In this document: in pieces, positions 31,201 through 41,944 of the stretch
Position numbering within the stretch: position 1 is the first letter of the stretch
Layout: each line of letters opens with the position of its first letter
DNA from: Galerina marginata
Taxonomy: Eukaryota; Basidiomycota; Agaricomycetes; Agaricales; Galerinaceae
NCBI GenBank assembly: GCA_023014335.1
Contig: JAECYW010000022.1
Coordinates: forward strand, 558,001-622,000
Direction of reading: 5' to 3'
DNA length: 64,000 nt
Notes under the pieces: generated by a model
Databases searched by the model: none
The model's input: the letters and a program-made list of their open reading frames with translations, nothing else
What the model was told of the DNA's origin: nothing
Translations under genes and position numbers: made by a program

Positions 31201-33621
31201 GCTGATTTGTGCGCGACAGTTTTGGGCAGACGTCTCAATAAAAATGTCCCAGAGCGCATCAGTGAAGCATGGGAAGCTGAAGTACTCACTCCGGAGCAGC
31301 TCAATTATGCAGCATGCGATGCCTATGCATGCCTGGCGATCTACGAGAAACTTTCCACCATTGATATCCCTCGACCTCTTCCATCAAATCCAGCTCCGAC
31401 AACTTCAGTGCTCGTTTACAGTTCTGATAACACAGTGGTCATTGCTCATGGCCGAATCTCTTCGCACATGGATAGCAAATTCGATGGCATAAATGTGACA
31501 AAAACCAGGATTGTTGTCGATGTCTTTGAGGTTCTTGTGCCAGGTGCAATAGTCTCCAGTCATAATAAGCGAGCTTTGTCGACTTTTGGTCCCCCTCCAT
31601 TTTCAATTATTTGTCAACGAAACCATTTACGCGTTTTTTCGTCTGCTTTGTGGCCAAATCTGCCAGGACCTCAGGAACCTTCTGCGGCTGCACCCCCTGC
31701 TCCAGAGTCTTGCGCAACCAATCAAGATGGCCAACCTGCGGAAAGCGACATCCTGGATGATTTGGATTTGGGAGGTTTGTCTCAGTTGGGTGACATAGTC
31801 GTTGGAACTGCCCGTTCAGCCAATCTTCCTCCGGTACCCCCAGACTATCCACATGAGGTTGATCAGGAAAGTGCTGCAGAAGGTGAAGCAGTATTTGGGC
31901 TGTATCCTGATGAATGGGATGATGCTGTTCGTAGCCGAGTATTGAAAGATGTTTTCCACATCTTCAATATGATCAAAACATCTTCAAGCCATGGTCTCCG
32001 CGTCGAATTTGCCCGCCAGTTAAGTAATGCTATCTTTATCCCTGATGAAGAAGATAAGCGTCGCATCATAGCCTGGGGTGCCAATCAAAATCCACCGCTA
32101 ACTTTCGAGAAACTCAAGGCTTGTCGTCCAGCATGGCTATGGCGTCGATGCAAGCGTATCATACCTCCACCAAAGGTCTTGTACCCGGCAGTCAAGAAGG
32201 TATTTCAAACATTCGGACCCTTGAAGGATGCAACAACAAGCCTTCCGCTATTTAATCACAGCAACTGGAAGACTGCGGGTCATATCTTAGACCTCATTCG
32301 GAATGGCTTTGTCTCTGACCCACCAGGAATAGCTCTTTATACATGTATCGGAATTGATCAGAAGGATGGTGGTTTACCAATATACCGCTGCTCACGCGGA
32401 ACAAATTTCACTGAAGGCGGCGTCCATGCACACCTTCGATCTCATTTGCCAACATCTGGTGCTTCTGTCCGGCACACCCATGCATGTCTCCTAGACTTTG
32501 TATTGCGCCATAACCTTCTGGTATGTTGGACTTTCTATCAACCTATCACATTGATTGTAACAAGATTATAATTTTTACTAGGTTGGGACTTTCAACACTA
32601 CTGGTCAACATTACCGCAGTCATTTTTCTATATGGCTTACCAACAAAATCCAAGAGCGGACGATATATCTTGAAGGTGTCCTTGTCAACCCCATTCAACT
32701 CAGTGGATGGGTAAATGGAAACCTTTACTTACCTACTTCAGAAACTCTCGGCATTCTTCCCGTCCCACCAGATATTCAAGCTTCGAGTTCCATGTCTGAA
32801 TTCAATCCAAGCCTCGACAAAAATCAAGCCCACTCTTTCCTTGCTGAAATGCAAGGGACGCGAAAACCTGTGCTACCTATCCATACCAATGCAGAAAAAC
32901 AGCTTTTCCGTTCATTCATGCAAACAGAGCCAGTATTTAACTCAAGCACAACAGGTCCACTCTGGAAAGAAGCCGTCAAGCTGTGGAACCGTCATGCTGA
33001 AATAGAGCCGGACGTATTTTATAAGGTTCGCAAACTTTCTTTCCTTATTCGTATTTCATGCTAAATGGTTCTATTCAGTTGGTTGAACAATTGAAAGTGT
33101 ACTACGCTGGATGGAAAACGAGTATCAACACAAAAGAAACATTGACCTTGACACATAACGCACGGAAAGACCTGAACACCACCTTAAATCACCCATCACG
33201 GTTTTCGGCATTGCCGCCAGTTCCTGAACGGCCCCGCAAACCCAACACCATCACGAGAGGTGTAATGCCCATCCCAGACTTTTCAGCTGCCCCTGCAACA
33301 CCGCCTCCCATTGCCTCATCCTCCCAGACAACCCTTGACGACCTTCGGGCACCCTCCACCCAAGTCCTTCGCACAGACATTGTCAAAGTCGCCAAAAGGC
33401 GAGTTCAAAATGAACTAGACCGCCAGAAGGGAAAAGAAACAGTTAGACACGCACGAACATGTCGAAAATGTGGAATTCCCACCTGCCCAGGTCGTCAACG
33501 TGTCGCAAACTGCAAAAATCCCTGCCGAGATTGCAACAAGGTGAACTGTCAAGGGAGAAATCCAAAGCGGCCGAATAAACCCTGTAGTGAGGGTTGGAAA
33601 GGCGTCGCAGTCGTAGATTAG
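28253..33621 (+). CDS. Transposase-like / DEDDy 3'-5' exonuclease fusion protein
   Basis: Nine exons (28253-28344, 28400-28464, 28516-28719, 28776-29101, 29156-30373, 30421-30939, 30991-32520, 32582-33025, 33079-33621) join in phase to 1,646 residues without a break. Residues about 150-215 carry three AT-hooks (KRGRPPKPKP, PVGRPPGSGP, RPVGRPQKG). An acidic linker follows, then a zinc ribbon (CPNGIHCPNCGTKL, later YRCPNC). An RNase H-fold-like region has candidate acids D631 (CALDHSHK) and D701/D705 (FFTDNMAD). Next is a WRN/RNase D-type exonuclease with DEDDy residues D774 and E776 (FDSEW), D841 (VGRLVDADLKYL), Y914 and D918 (LNYAACDAY). The C-terminus has a cysteine cluster (CRKCGIPTCPG, then CKNPCRDCNKVNCQGRN). 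It is the sole gene of a target-duplication-flanked element, so I infer it is the transposase. Similar proteins in basidiomycetes are usually annotated just as exonuclease-domain proteins. Confidence 0.85.
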
Positions 33622-34024
33622 CCAGTAATTTATATATAAATATAACAGAATTTACGCACCTGGATGACCAGTTGATTATGAGTACCCCAGCCCAAATGGC
33701 AGACACATCTGAAGGAGTCTTTGTTGGCTGCTCAAGCTGAGTCAGGTGCTGATTTGATCCAGCTCAAATCTAAGCGAGTATCCGAGCTGATGATAGAGCC
33801 AAAAATATAGGAAAAGGGTCCAGAAAAGGGTCCAGGAGCCGACAAGCGAGAATCCCAATCTAAGCGAGAAGCCACGGTCAAACCGAACCAGATGGTGCCT
33901 GCCCATGTCAACGTTATCGGGACAGAGCGCAGTTGACCGCAAACAAAGAGTTCGGTGAGAAGTAAGAGATCGCCTCCCTCCTTCCCTCCTTTTCGATTTA
34001 TTTTTTATTTTATTTTATTATTTT

Positions 34025-34046
34025 CCACAAACACCAGTATCGGGCC
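34025..34046. repeat. Right terminal inverted repeat of the DNA transposon
   Basis: Ends in ...CAGTATCGGGCC and is followed directly by the second GTTTATCT. It is preceded by an A/T-rich subterminal tract (about 33,995-34,024). Confidence 0.55.
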
Positions 34047-34970
34047 GTTTATCTGGTTTGTTGGCCTTTTTCAAATCTCGTGTCGATCCCATTAAGCTAG
34101 GGTTTGGATTTCAGTTCCGATGGTTCTTCCATTCTCCTCATCTTCGACCTCGGGTACTTGTCAGTAATTTTTGCAGGTGTATGACGGTCAGTAAGGCCAT
34201 CGAATCATCTGTGGAACAGATGTCTCAAGTTTTTTTCATCCAGGTTCTGCCGAACTCAACATTGTTTGAAGAATGGACGAACACTGGAGGCAGCTATGTT
34301 GATTTAAACTGGTGGTAAGCTTATTAGGCCGAACTTCTCCAATTTGTAGAGATTCCTCATGTATCTCGGTTTAGATGATATCTGGCATCTCCCTGCTATT
34401 TTCGGGCGAAGTCGGATGGAGAGTCGGGTGTTTATCTCGTTTGTAGCCCTTTTGCGTATCTCGTGTCGACCACCGTTCTCACTTCAGAGCTAGGGTTTGG
34501 ATTTCAGTCCGGATGGTTCTTCCATTGTCCTCATCTTCGACTTCGGGTACTTGTCAGTAATTTTTGCGTTCTCTTATGAATGTAATAGTCATGTATAACT
34601 ATACCTAGATATCATATCAAGTCGGAGTCATTAAGGAAGATGATTCCTCGACCCATTCCAGAGGTTTTGTAAGTCGAACCTCTCTCAGTTTTTGTGAGAA
34701 TGATTTTGATGACTGTGTAAATGAATTAGGTTAGGATGATTGAAGTGTTGCCAACTTACCTCCGACACATCTATCATTACAAGTGTGGCAATATGTCGAG
34801 GCGTTATGAAGGCCAAGAGAAGACGATTGGTCGCCAGCGTCGTCAACAATCGGCGCCAAGTTTTACTTATTGTATTGTACATCTCTGGTCCATATCGACG
34901 TCCTTTGTTACATTCTCATAGCCGCCTTTATAATGGGATCAACGAGGGCCCTTCGTCTTCAAGAGCATTC
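34047..34970 (+). repeat. Continuation of modular repeat copy 2, with a partial C-D duplication
   Basis: 34,047-34,165 is the rest of module D that follows 28,056. At about 34,165 the sequence jumps back to the end of module C ('gtatgacggtcagtaaggcc') and repeats D through about 34,930. It then diverges after 'tcatagccgcctttataat'. This partial tandem duplication is absent from copies 1 and 4. Confidence 0.75.
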
Positions 34971-35759
34971 GACACTGAATTTCCGTTTGGCGATGTCGGC
35001 ACAATACTTTGTGGTGGAAAGAGCGTTTGCGACTGATGTGACGGCGGGCTGTTCGTGACGCTGTCAGCCTTCTTTCGTCGACGTTGTTCTCTTTCTCACC
35101 TGTCTTTGTTGATGTCTCTTCCTCTTTGACTGCGATTTGAACACTCTGGATGGATTTCATGGGCAAACTGTATGTTGAACGTAACATATACTGTGAGTTG
35201 GGAATCACATCTGCCTGTAGAAGAGATTGCTTACATTCTATCTTGCAGGCGTGGATCTCGTCTGCAATAGCTTGAACATGCGCCGATGTGGCCATGCAGT
35301 CATTATCTGGGATCCCGACGCTGAACAGAACATTACAGTGAGCATGGACCTTGAAATTTGCAGGTATGCTTACTCACCTGCAACCTTAGAACTTTGGATC
35401 TCGTGGAGACGAGCTTGCTCGCGCTGGAAGAACCCAACTGCTTGAGTTTCTCCACCTTGTCAGTTCTGCCATCCGCCTTCTGGCTTAAGCAGGCTAAAGA
35501 AACTATCAGAATTACAATGACTGAACAGGGGTGCAGGCTTACGAGGCAGACAACGACTCGCCTCTTTTCTTTATTTCTTCTCGGCTCATCAGAGAAGTTT
35601 GTGAGTGGACTTTCATTCCTTCCGCGCCGCCCTTTTTCATGCAACCTCGGCCAGTGATGGCGACGCGTGATTCTCCTGCGGCCACCGGTCGTTGTTTGAT
35701 TTCAGCCATCCAGCCACCGATTTCCCCCAAATTTCTTCACAACTTCCATCCTCCAACAT
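34939..35759 (-). CDS. Possible small membrane-anchored protein
   Basis: A three-exon model (35759-35646, 35584-35385, 35320-34939) joins in phase to 231 residues. It would have a basic segment, one membrane helix (VCLVSLHPCSVIVILIVSL), a short coiled coil (KVEKLKQLGSSSASKL), a region with HVQAIADEIHACKIE, and a basic tail. The introns are plausible but not strong; the second could instead end elsewhere. The proposed start codon overlaps the start codon of the better-supported plus-strand gene at 35,758, so at least one start is wrong. I do not recognise the family. Confidence 0.33.
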
Positions 35760-36986
35760 GAAAGATGGACTTGCTCACCGCACACCACGCACTGAAAGTC
35801 GGTTCACGCCGTATCCTCCTTCTCAGCCGTGTCCAGCCAGTCATCGCCCTCAGTTTTTGACGAAAATTCCAACTCTCCAGCTCCGGTCAGCAGTCGTTTG
35901 GCGGTTCTACCTTCAACTTCAACCATTCAACCCAGCTCGATGGTCACGATTTTGGTATGCAGTACATGCAACCACCTCAGCCATCGCTTCAGCGCCATGC
36001 GATCTTAGGATCTCACGATGGTCCTGACTTCACCGCTCATTTTATCACCAAACCGGGTGGAAGTCTTGGCTTGGATGATCGTCACCTGACCTATGCCCAT
36101 GAATTCAACCAAGTACGTGAATCACCTACCGTACGACTCCTGTTTTGACAATTCTCTCCAGCTCGCAGTTGATTCTACCGCGAAGCTCGCACTGCTTAAT
36201 ACTCGTTTACTTGCAGTCAACCAGAAAGTAGACAAGTTCGAAGAGAAGCTTCAGAGCATAGCCTCGCCACTTTCGAACATTGAAAGTCTCTGCAAGGCAG
36301 GCTGGTCCTTAAGCGAGAAACAGCAGGTTTAAATTTGTTGGTTTAATCATTCCTGCCATCGTGACTCTGATGGTTTGACTTATTACAGACAGCCTTGAAA
36401 GCACTTCTCAACTGGTTAATGGTAAGGCCAATACTCACTTACGGTTCTCTGGTCAGTCATGCAATGGTATATGTTTCTTGTTGATATTGCATTTTCCATG
36501 CTGATATTCCGGACAGAACTACATTTCTGCGAAGCGATCTAAGTATCATCTAGATGCTTTCACCACCGAAGAGGTCATTAAAGCAACAATCAAGAAATTT
36601 CTGTCGGATCAGCTCATCGCGATAAAAAATAAGTACTGCAAACGGGTAAGTGTATCTTTCATCACATCGCTCCCAACATTCTCATGCCGTGATATAGCTA
36701 TTCAAGTTGTCGAAAATGCCCCTTGATGAGCTCGTTGACGTGCTTCATAAGGAATATCATAAAGATTCGAAGGCGACTGTGAGTGAAGAAATGTGAGCGA
36801 CCATCGTGCTTCAGGTGAGCCCGTTGAATGGATTTATCTCGACTATGCTGTTCATACCACATTAAATCAGCGGCAAGTCGCAGCGCTGACGAAGAACCGA
36901 TGGAGCAGGAGGAGGAGGAGGAGGCTAATGTAGACCTTGAGATGTACGGGAAGGATTCAGGTTGTCGAACATTTGTCTGCGCATAG
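35758..36986 (+). CDS. Hypothetical protein, seven-exon gene, helical with acidic tail
   Basis: Exons 35758-35828, 35881-36112, 36162-36326, 36389-36421, 36517-36645, 36698-36792 and 36878-36986 join in phase to 277 residues. The N-terminus is Ser/Pro/Gln-rich (TPYPPSQPSGQQSFGGS). The middle has coiled-coil character (LLAVNQKVDKFEEKLQSIA), followed by helical segments (TALKALLNWLMNYISAKRSK, TEEVIKATIKKFLSDQLIAI). The tail is acidic (EEPMEQEEEEEANVDLE). The introns are 49-95 bp with clear GT and AG ends. The last junction is the weakest, because a phase-compatible alternative may exist. I recognise no catalytic motif. The gene is isolated between two modular repeat copies. Confidence 0.6.
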
Positions 36987-37329
36987 TTTAATGCCGGAAT
37001 TATTATTTGTACTCAACGGATTCTGGCTACTACATGGGTTCAGTGCTTTGAGGTATCATTCACTAAGGTATAAAACCTTGATTTCTGTTTCTACGATATC
37101 GATGTTGTACAGAAAAGAATTTCGAGTGAGCGAGGCGAAATCTAGGGTTAGGAATTATTCTGTGGAGAGCTGATCTGATCAGTGGAAGTCTCCAGTGAAC
37201 GCACTCGTGGTATCCACTGGCCTTGTTGGGCTGTGGAAAATTCGTGGAGGCGCACGTCAAATTCAGTGGCGGCCAAATTACGGATTTCCAGTGGAAACAT
37301 AATCGGATGGGGATTTCCAAAGATATTAA
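36987..37329. other. Short gap before repeat copy 3
   Basis: No gene or repeat is supported. Confidence 0.35.
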
Positions 37330-39720
37330 TAAATGTGTTGAGCGACACACGTGACACGCTATGGATGACGCGGAATCCATCTGAGTTCCTCGAAGTCATC
37401 TTGAACTCTACGTTGCTTCATTCCTTCATTGCTCAGCGGCGCTGATGGCTAAATTCTCATGCACGTTTTGCAAGTCGAATCCAGGGTGGGAAGTATAACG
37501 CATGGCTGCGTACTTCATCTAGATATCCTCACGCATGGTATTGCGGGATGGATGTTTGACCTCTCTATGTTTGTTGGCAAGCGAATCCAAGGCCGACAGG
37601 GAGCGAACGAATTGCACGAAAACGATGAGGCGGCCAGGTTCTCGTACACGGATTGCAAGTCTATTCGAAGTTTAACGCATGGATGTGTAGTTCGTCTAGA
37701 TATCCTCAGGCATGGTACTGCGGGCTGGATATCTATGTTCGTTGGCAAGCAAATCCAAGGCCGAGCGAATTACACGAAAACGATGGGGCAGCCAGTGAGT
37801 CTAGCTTTCCTTTTGCTTTTAGGAAGGGATCTCTGACCACTTGCCCTCAAGCATATCGTCTTGCCAATATTACGGCCGAGCCTTCAACATGCACAGGATT
37901 TCAGGTTCGTGGTCTCTTCTCGCAGGTCACGTTGACATTCTTATGTATATGATTTCATGTTTAGGCGCGGCGGGGGCTGGATATCTATGTTCGTTGGCAG
38001 GCAAATCCAGGGCCGGGTTCTACGGATTGCAAGTCGATTCGAAGTCTAACGCATGGACGCGTACTTCGTCTAGATATCCTCACGCATGGTATTGCGGGCT
38101 GGATATCTATGTTTGTTGGCAAGCAAATCCAAGGCCGAGCGAATTGCACGAAAACGATGAGGCGGCCAGGTTCTCGTACAAGGATTTCAAGTCTATTCGA
38201 AGTCTAACGCATGGATGTGTACTTCGTCTAGATATCCTCACGCATGGTACTGCGGGCTGGATATCTATGTTCGTTGGCAAGCAAATCCAAGGCCGAGCGA
38301 ATTACACGAAAACGATGGGGCAGCCAGTGAGTCTAGCTTTCCTTTTGCTTTTAGGAAGGGATCTCTGACCACTTGCCCTCAAGCATATCGTCTTGCCAAT
38401 ATTACGGCCGAGCCTTCAACATGCACAGGATTTCAGGTTCGTGGTCTCTTCTCGCAGGTCACGTTGACATTCTTATGTATATGATTTCATGTTTAGGCGC
38501 GGCGGGGGCTGGATATCTATGTTCGTTGGCAGGCAAATCCAGGGCCGGGTTCTACGGATTGCAAGTCGATTCGAAGTCTAACGCATGGACGCGTACTTCG
38601 TCTAGATATCCTCACGCATGGTATTGCGGGCTGGATATCTATGTTTGTTGGCAAGCAAATCCAAGGCCGAGCGAATTGCACGAAAACGATGAGGCGGCCA
38701 GGTTCTCGTACAAGGATTTCAAGTCTATTCGAAGTCTAACGCATGGATGTGTACTTCGTCTAGATATCCTCACGCATGGTACTGTGGGCTAGATATCTAT
38801 GTTCGTTGGCAAGCAAATCCAAGGCCGAGCGAATTACACGAATACGATGGGGCAGCCAGTGAGTCTAGCTTTCCTTTTTTTTTTTAGGAAGGTATCTCTG
38901 ACCACTTGCCCTCAAGCATATCGTCTTGCCAATATTAGGGCTGAGCCTTCAGCATTCACAGGATTTCAGGTTCGTGGCCTCTTCTCGCAGGCCACATTGA
39001 CATCCTTATGTATACGATTTCATGTTTAGGCGCGGCATCTGAGCCTTGATGGACCGATCTCATGATTAGCATATCTCTTCTCCTTGGTACACTCAGCCTC
39101 AAGGTAGTAGTTTCGTCGTTTTCTTTTACGAAGAGTTCCTCATCCTTCATCATCTAGATATTGAACATGTGCACAACGAATCTCGACTTCGGCCTTTCCT
39201 ATTACACGAACCTCAGCCTACGCTTTGTCGGTTGATCTGAAAGCGATGCCTCGCGCGTGGTATCGCCGTCTGGCTGTCTATGTTTGTTGCCCAAGGTTGC
39301 CCGAATTCTCGGTGGCTGAGAAGTTCGTCGGATCAACTCGTTTTCGCTTCTTTCATTTTCTAAATGTCTCTCTCTCGTCAGACTTGTGTATTGGACGGAC
39401 GCCGAATCATGTGCTGAAAGATCTTGAACTCTCCAATTTTGGGACAATCGGTAATTTAATTTGATAGCTTCAATCTTATTGCCGTTGGAAGTATTCCTTA
39501 CATCTTCTAATTTAGGAACCGAGAGCAGTTGATTCTCTGAGATATGGATTCAATGTAGACTATGACTTTGCGAGGTGTATGACAGTCAGTAATGATCGAA
39601 TCGGCTGTGAAACAGACGTCTCATGTTTTTATCCAGGTTCTGCCGAACTCAACATTGTTTGAAGAATGGACGAACGCTGAAGGCAGGGGCTAAGTCGGTT
39701 TAAACAGGCGGTAAGTTTAT
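37330..39720 (+). repeat. Modular repeat copy 3 (end of A, B array, C)
   Basis: Begins with 'gcgacacacgtgacacgcta' (end of A). The array (37,495-39,030) follows and includes two nearly identical consecutive higher-order units, roughly 37,800-38,330 and 38,330-38,860, about 530 bp each. Module C ends the copy near 39,720. D and E are missing. Confidence 0.85.
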
Positions 39721-40022
39721 TAGGCCGAACTTAGTACCTCTCGCATCGGGTTATCATACTGATTTTGCTCTCAATTTTGTAGCCTTGAACCCCGACTCCC
39801 TCGCCCACGATCCTACCAATGTTGGTGGACTTATCGTCTCGCATCGTCTCGGAAATAAGCAAGCCTCATGATCATCGTCAAGCACGACCCGTTCTTTTCG
39901 CCAAGTCCTGAATTCATGAACTCCTTGGTATTCATACAGTCATGTTGAACTCTTCTCAGTACCTTTCCGACCGCTTCTTTCAATCCTTCTTGAACGGTCA
40001 GCTTCATTGCTGCACACCAAAG
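39721..40022. other. Gap with a possible stray exon
   Basis: After an acceptor-like 'ttttgtag' (ending at 39,782) a short frame reads LNPDSLAHDPTNVGGLIVSH and stops at 39,868. It may be a captured or decayed exon. Confidence 0.3.
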
Positions 40023-40494
40023 ATGTCGCCCTCTAGATCAAGAATCGACCTTTTTTGTTGTAGTTTCAATGCTCGATGTTATATATATCAGATTCGCCAC
40101 CTGAATCCGAAGCGGTATGCAACTGGAATGCTTTCCTCTCTCGTGCAGTTATTGTAAGTCTCGGTAGTTACCCAGTTTTGTTTCTACTCACAATTATTAT
40201 TAGTAGGTCGCAATCAAACTTCTAGACAATGTTATTCGCCTTATTTCTCCAGTCGACGTTGTGGCATCTGTCGAAGTACATCTAGAAGAATATTCAGAGG
40301 ACACTTCAACGCCCCACCCACCATTTCGCATCTTTGGTGCTTCTAATCCTTGCGTCTCGGTACCACCAATCCCAGCGAAATTTCTGGCCCCGGCTCCAAG
40401 CGATGATTTTCGAAGGAAGTCCAGTCCTGGACTATGGATTAGGCACTTTTTTTACGCAATGGGCCAATCTTGCGCCGTTTTCTTAGTCAGTTAA
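40023..40494 (+). CDS. Hypothetical small protein, three exons
   Basis: Exons 40023-40056, 40092-40153 and 40207-40494 join in phase to 127 residues (ESEAVCNWNAFLSRAVI, then VAIKLLDNVIRLISPVDVVA, then a Pro-rich segment). The first intron is only 35 bp, and the choice of start is not secure. The second intron (53 bp, gtaagt) is good. No family is recognised. The model is isolated between repeat copy 3 and the RING gene. Confidence 0.35.
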
Positions 40495-40896
40495 TTGTTC
40501 ATGTGGGCCTAATTTTTCCATGCTGGTTTTGTACTGGATTGTATTTTCTAGACCTGTGTGCGATGGATTGTAGAGGATAGGACATTCTATCAAAGTCCTG
40601 GCATCTATCCTGAGCAGTGAGATCTAGTGAGAGGCAAGCCCGGAAGTTACATTAAACAAACATGATGTCATGTCACAAATATTGGCGGGCTTCAAAAAGA
40701 CAACTCACATTGCCATCTGTCGAATCCGTGTGCATAGATGTGTTAAATGACCAATGTACGCCTCGGGAAGAAAAAGCAAAAAGCACCAAATAGTAGTGTA
40801 TATTATTTACAAATTAAAGTATGAACAAAATGAAAGAAGGAACAAAATGAAAGCCCTGCGTCTACTCGTAAAATTCTTCTGTCGTATATCCCAGGG
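40495..40896. other. Intergenic, nothing seen
   Basis: Region between the 3' ends of the small plus-strand model and the minus-strand RING gene. No feature is recognisable. Confidence 0.4.
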
Positions 40897-41802
40897 TCAA
40901 GCGTCAAGTGCAAATAAGGGGACAAAATAATTAGCAGAATAAACACCCTCTCTCGCACTGAGAATTTCTGCTACGTGGTCCTGGAGAGCGACGCGCAGGG
41001 AAGAGACGAGGGCTCTGACTTCGTTATTTGGCTGCGGAGTTAAGATAACCGTTCCACGGCACGTTGGGCAACGGTAAGAAAAATATTTCGTGGGTTTTTC
41101 GAGAAAGAAGCAAACATTCCACAGGATTTTTCGGAGTTCAGCTCGAGTGGTAGGGACTCTTTGAACGGGAAGATGGTGATCTTCAGAGAATTCATCGAGG
41201 CGGGACTGAAGATGTTTCTCGAACAGCGTACGTAGGCACAAAGCACAAAAGCTGTGACCGCAACTGATTCTGGTGTGGATGCTCAGTGGTACAAACAGTA
41301 GCACGCGGCGTTGTCGGGCCTACCTGAAAGACGATTCCATTGCGCGTAGACAGATGCCACAGGTAGCAGAGGCAAAAACATCACAAACCTGGCTTGAGGT
41401 CAATACCAAAGCAGATAGGACGACATCGCACTCACTCCTTTAACTATATCTGCGGCGTCTTGTTCTAACTGTTGTTGTAGGAGTATCTCATTTGGAGCAG
41501 TGCTAGCGCTGTGATTGGGTCTGGGTAAGTCGACTAGAGGCGCAGCGATGGCAGCTGAGACTGCTGGCGGCTTTGGATGGGCTGGTGGAAATAATATTAG
41601 AAGGTTCTCGCAAAGACCGGACAATTGACTGACCTTTTTTTTCCGGAGTCTTTTTGTCAGTAATAGCAGCCGTCTCCTGACTGGCTTTGATACGCGGGGA
41701 ACGTCTAAGCGGACTTGGAGATGGTAGACGCAAAAGGCCGATTCGATGCCTGCGCGAGTAAGGTGTCGATGGATGGCGCCTTCTTGGCGTCGCGTCACTC
41801 AT
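40897..41802 (-). CDS. RING-finger protein, paralogue 1
   Basis: Exons 41802-41634, 41581-41436, 41388-41324 and 41269-40897 join in phase to 250 residues. The N-terminus is basic (TPRRRHPSTPYSRRHRIG, then LRRSPRIKAS). A RING domain spans the last two exons: TCGICLRAM, then ISCGHSFCALCLRTLFEKHL, then after about 55 residues the final pair YRCPTCRG. The C-x2-C, C-x-H-x2-C-x2-C and C-P-x-C ligands are all present, but the insertion before the last pair is unusually long. E3 ubiquitin ligase activity is the family expectation; the substrate is unknown. It is paralogous to 47,845-48,954, sharing intron positions and the RRSPRIKA segment. The two lie in opposite orientation around repeat copy 4. 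Confidence 0.8.
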
Positions 41803-41944
41803 AATGCAGCAGAGGTAAAATAGGAGTGGCAAGAGAGAAATTGGGGATTGAGGGAGGGAAGGGCGACCCCAGACAACTTATAATTACGGGCTGCCGCATG
41901 TTGGAGAGACAAAGTAACAAAGTAATCGTCGTACAATCAGAATC

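Larger units (their letters stand above)
28057..34046 (+). mobile_element. 6.0-kb autonomous DNA transposon with 8-bp target duplication
   Basis: GTTTATCT occurs at 28,049-28,056 and again at 34,047-34,054. With the interval removed, the flanks rejoin as '...gggtgtttatctggtttg', matching the uninterrupted repeat at 44,571 and, with small differences, 19,495 and 34,430. The ends are imperfect inverted repeats: left GGCCAGTATCCCATGTCTGT, right (inverted) GGCCCGATACTGGTGTTTGT. The motif GATACTGG occurs subterminally at both ends, three times in tandem on the left (about 28,080-28,100, last copy cut). The only gene inside is the nuclease-transposase fusion. An 8-bp duplication is usual for hAT, P and KDZ/Zisupton-type elements, but the protein does not look like a standard member of these. 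Confidence 0.85.

Noticed and set aside
28253..33621. Ordinary host gene for a WRN-like exonuclease
   Set aside because: The target duplication, the restored empty site and the inverted ends show the gene moved as part of a transposon; host co-option elsewhere is not excluded.
28057..34046. Assignment to hAT because of the 8-bp duplication
   Set aside because: No hAT dimerisation domain or typical CAGGG-like end is visible; duplication length alone is not diagnostic.
37841..38368. Open frames of up to 175 residues in the tandem arrays (also at 17,782, 38,373 and 42,635)
   Set aside because: The same repeat DNA is read in different frames within a single ORF because the 161-bp unit is not a multiple of three; no frame is conserved between copies.
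40897..41400. PHD finger instead of RING
   Set aside because: The ligand order C-x2-C, C-x-H-x2-C-x2-C, C-P-x-C fits RING; the Trp and Cys4-His-Cys3 spacing of PHD are absent.
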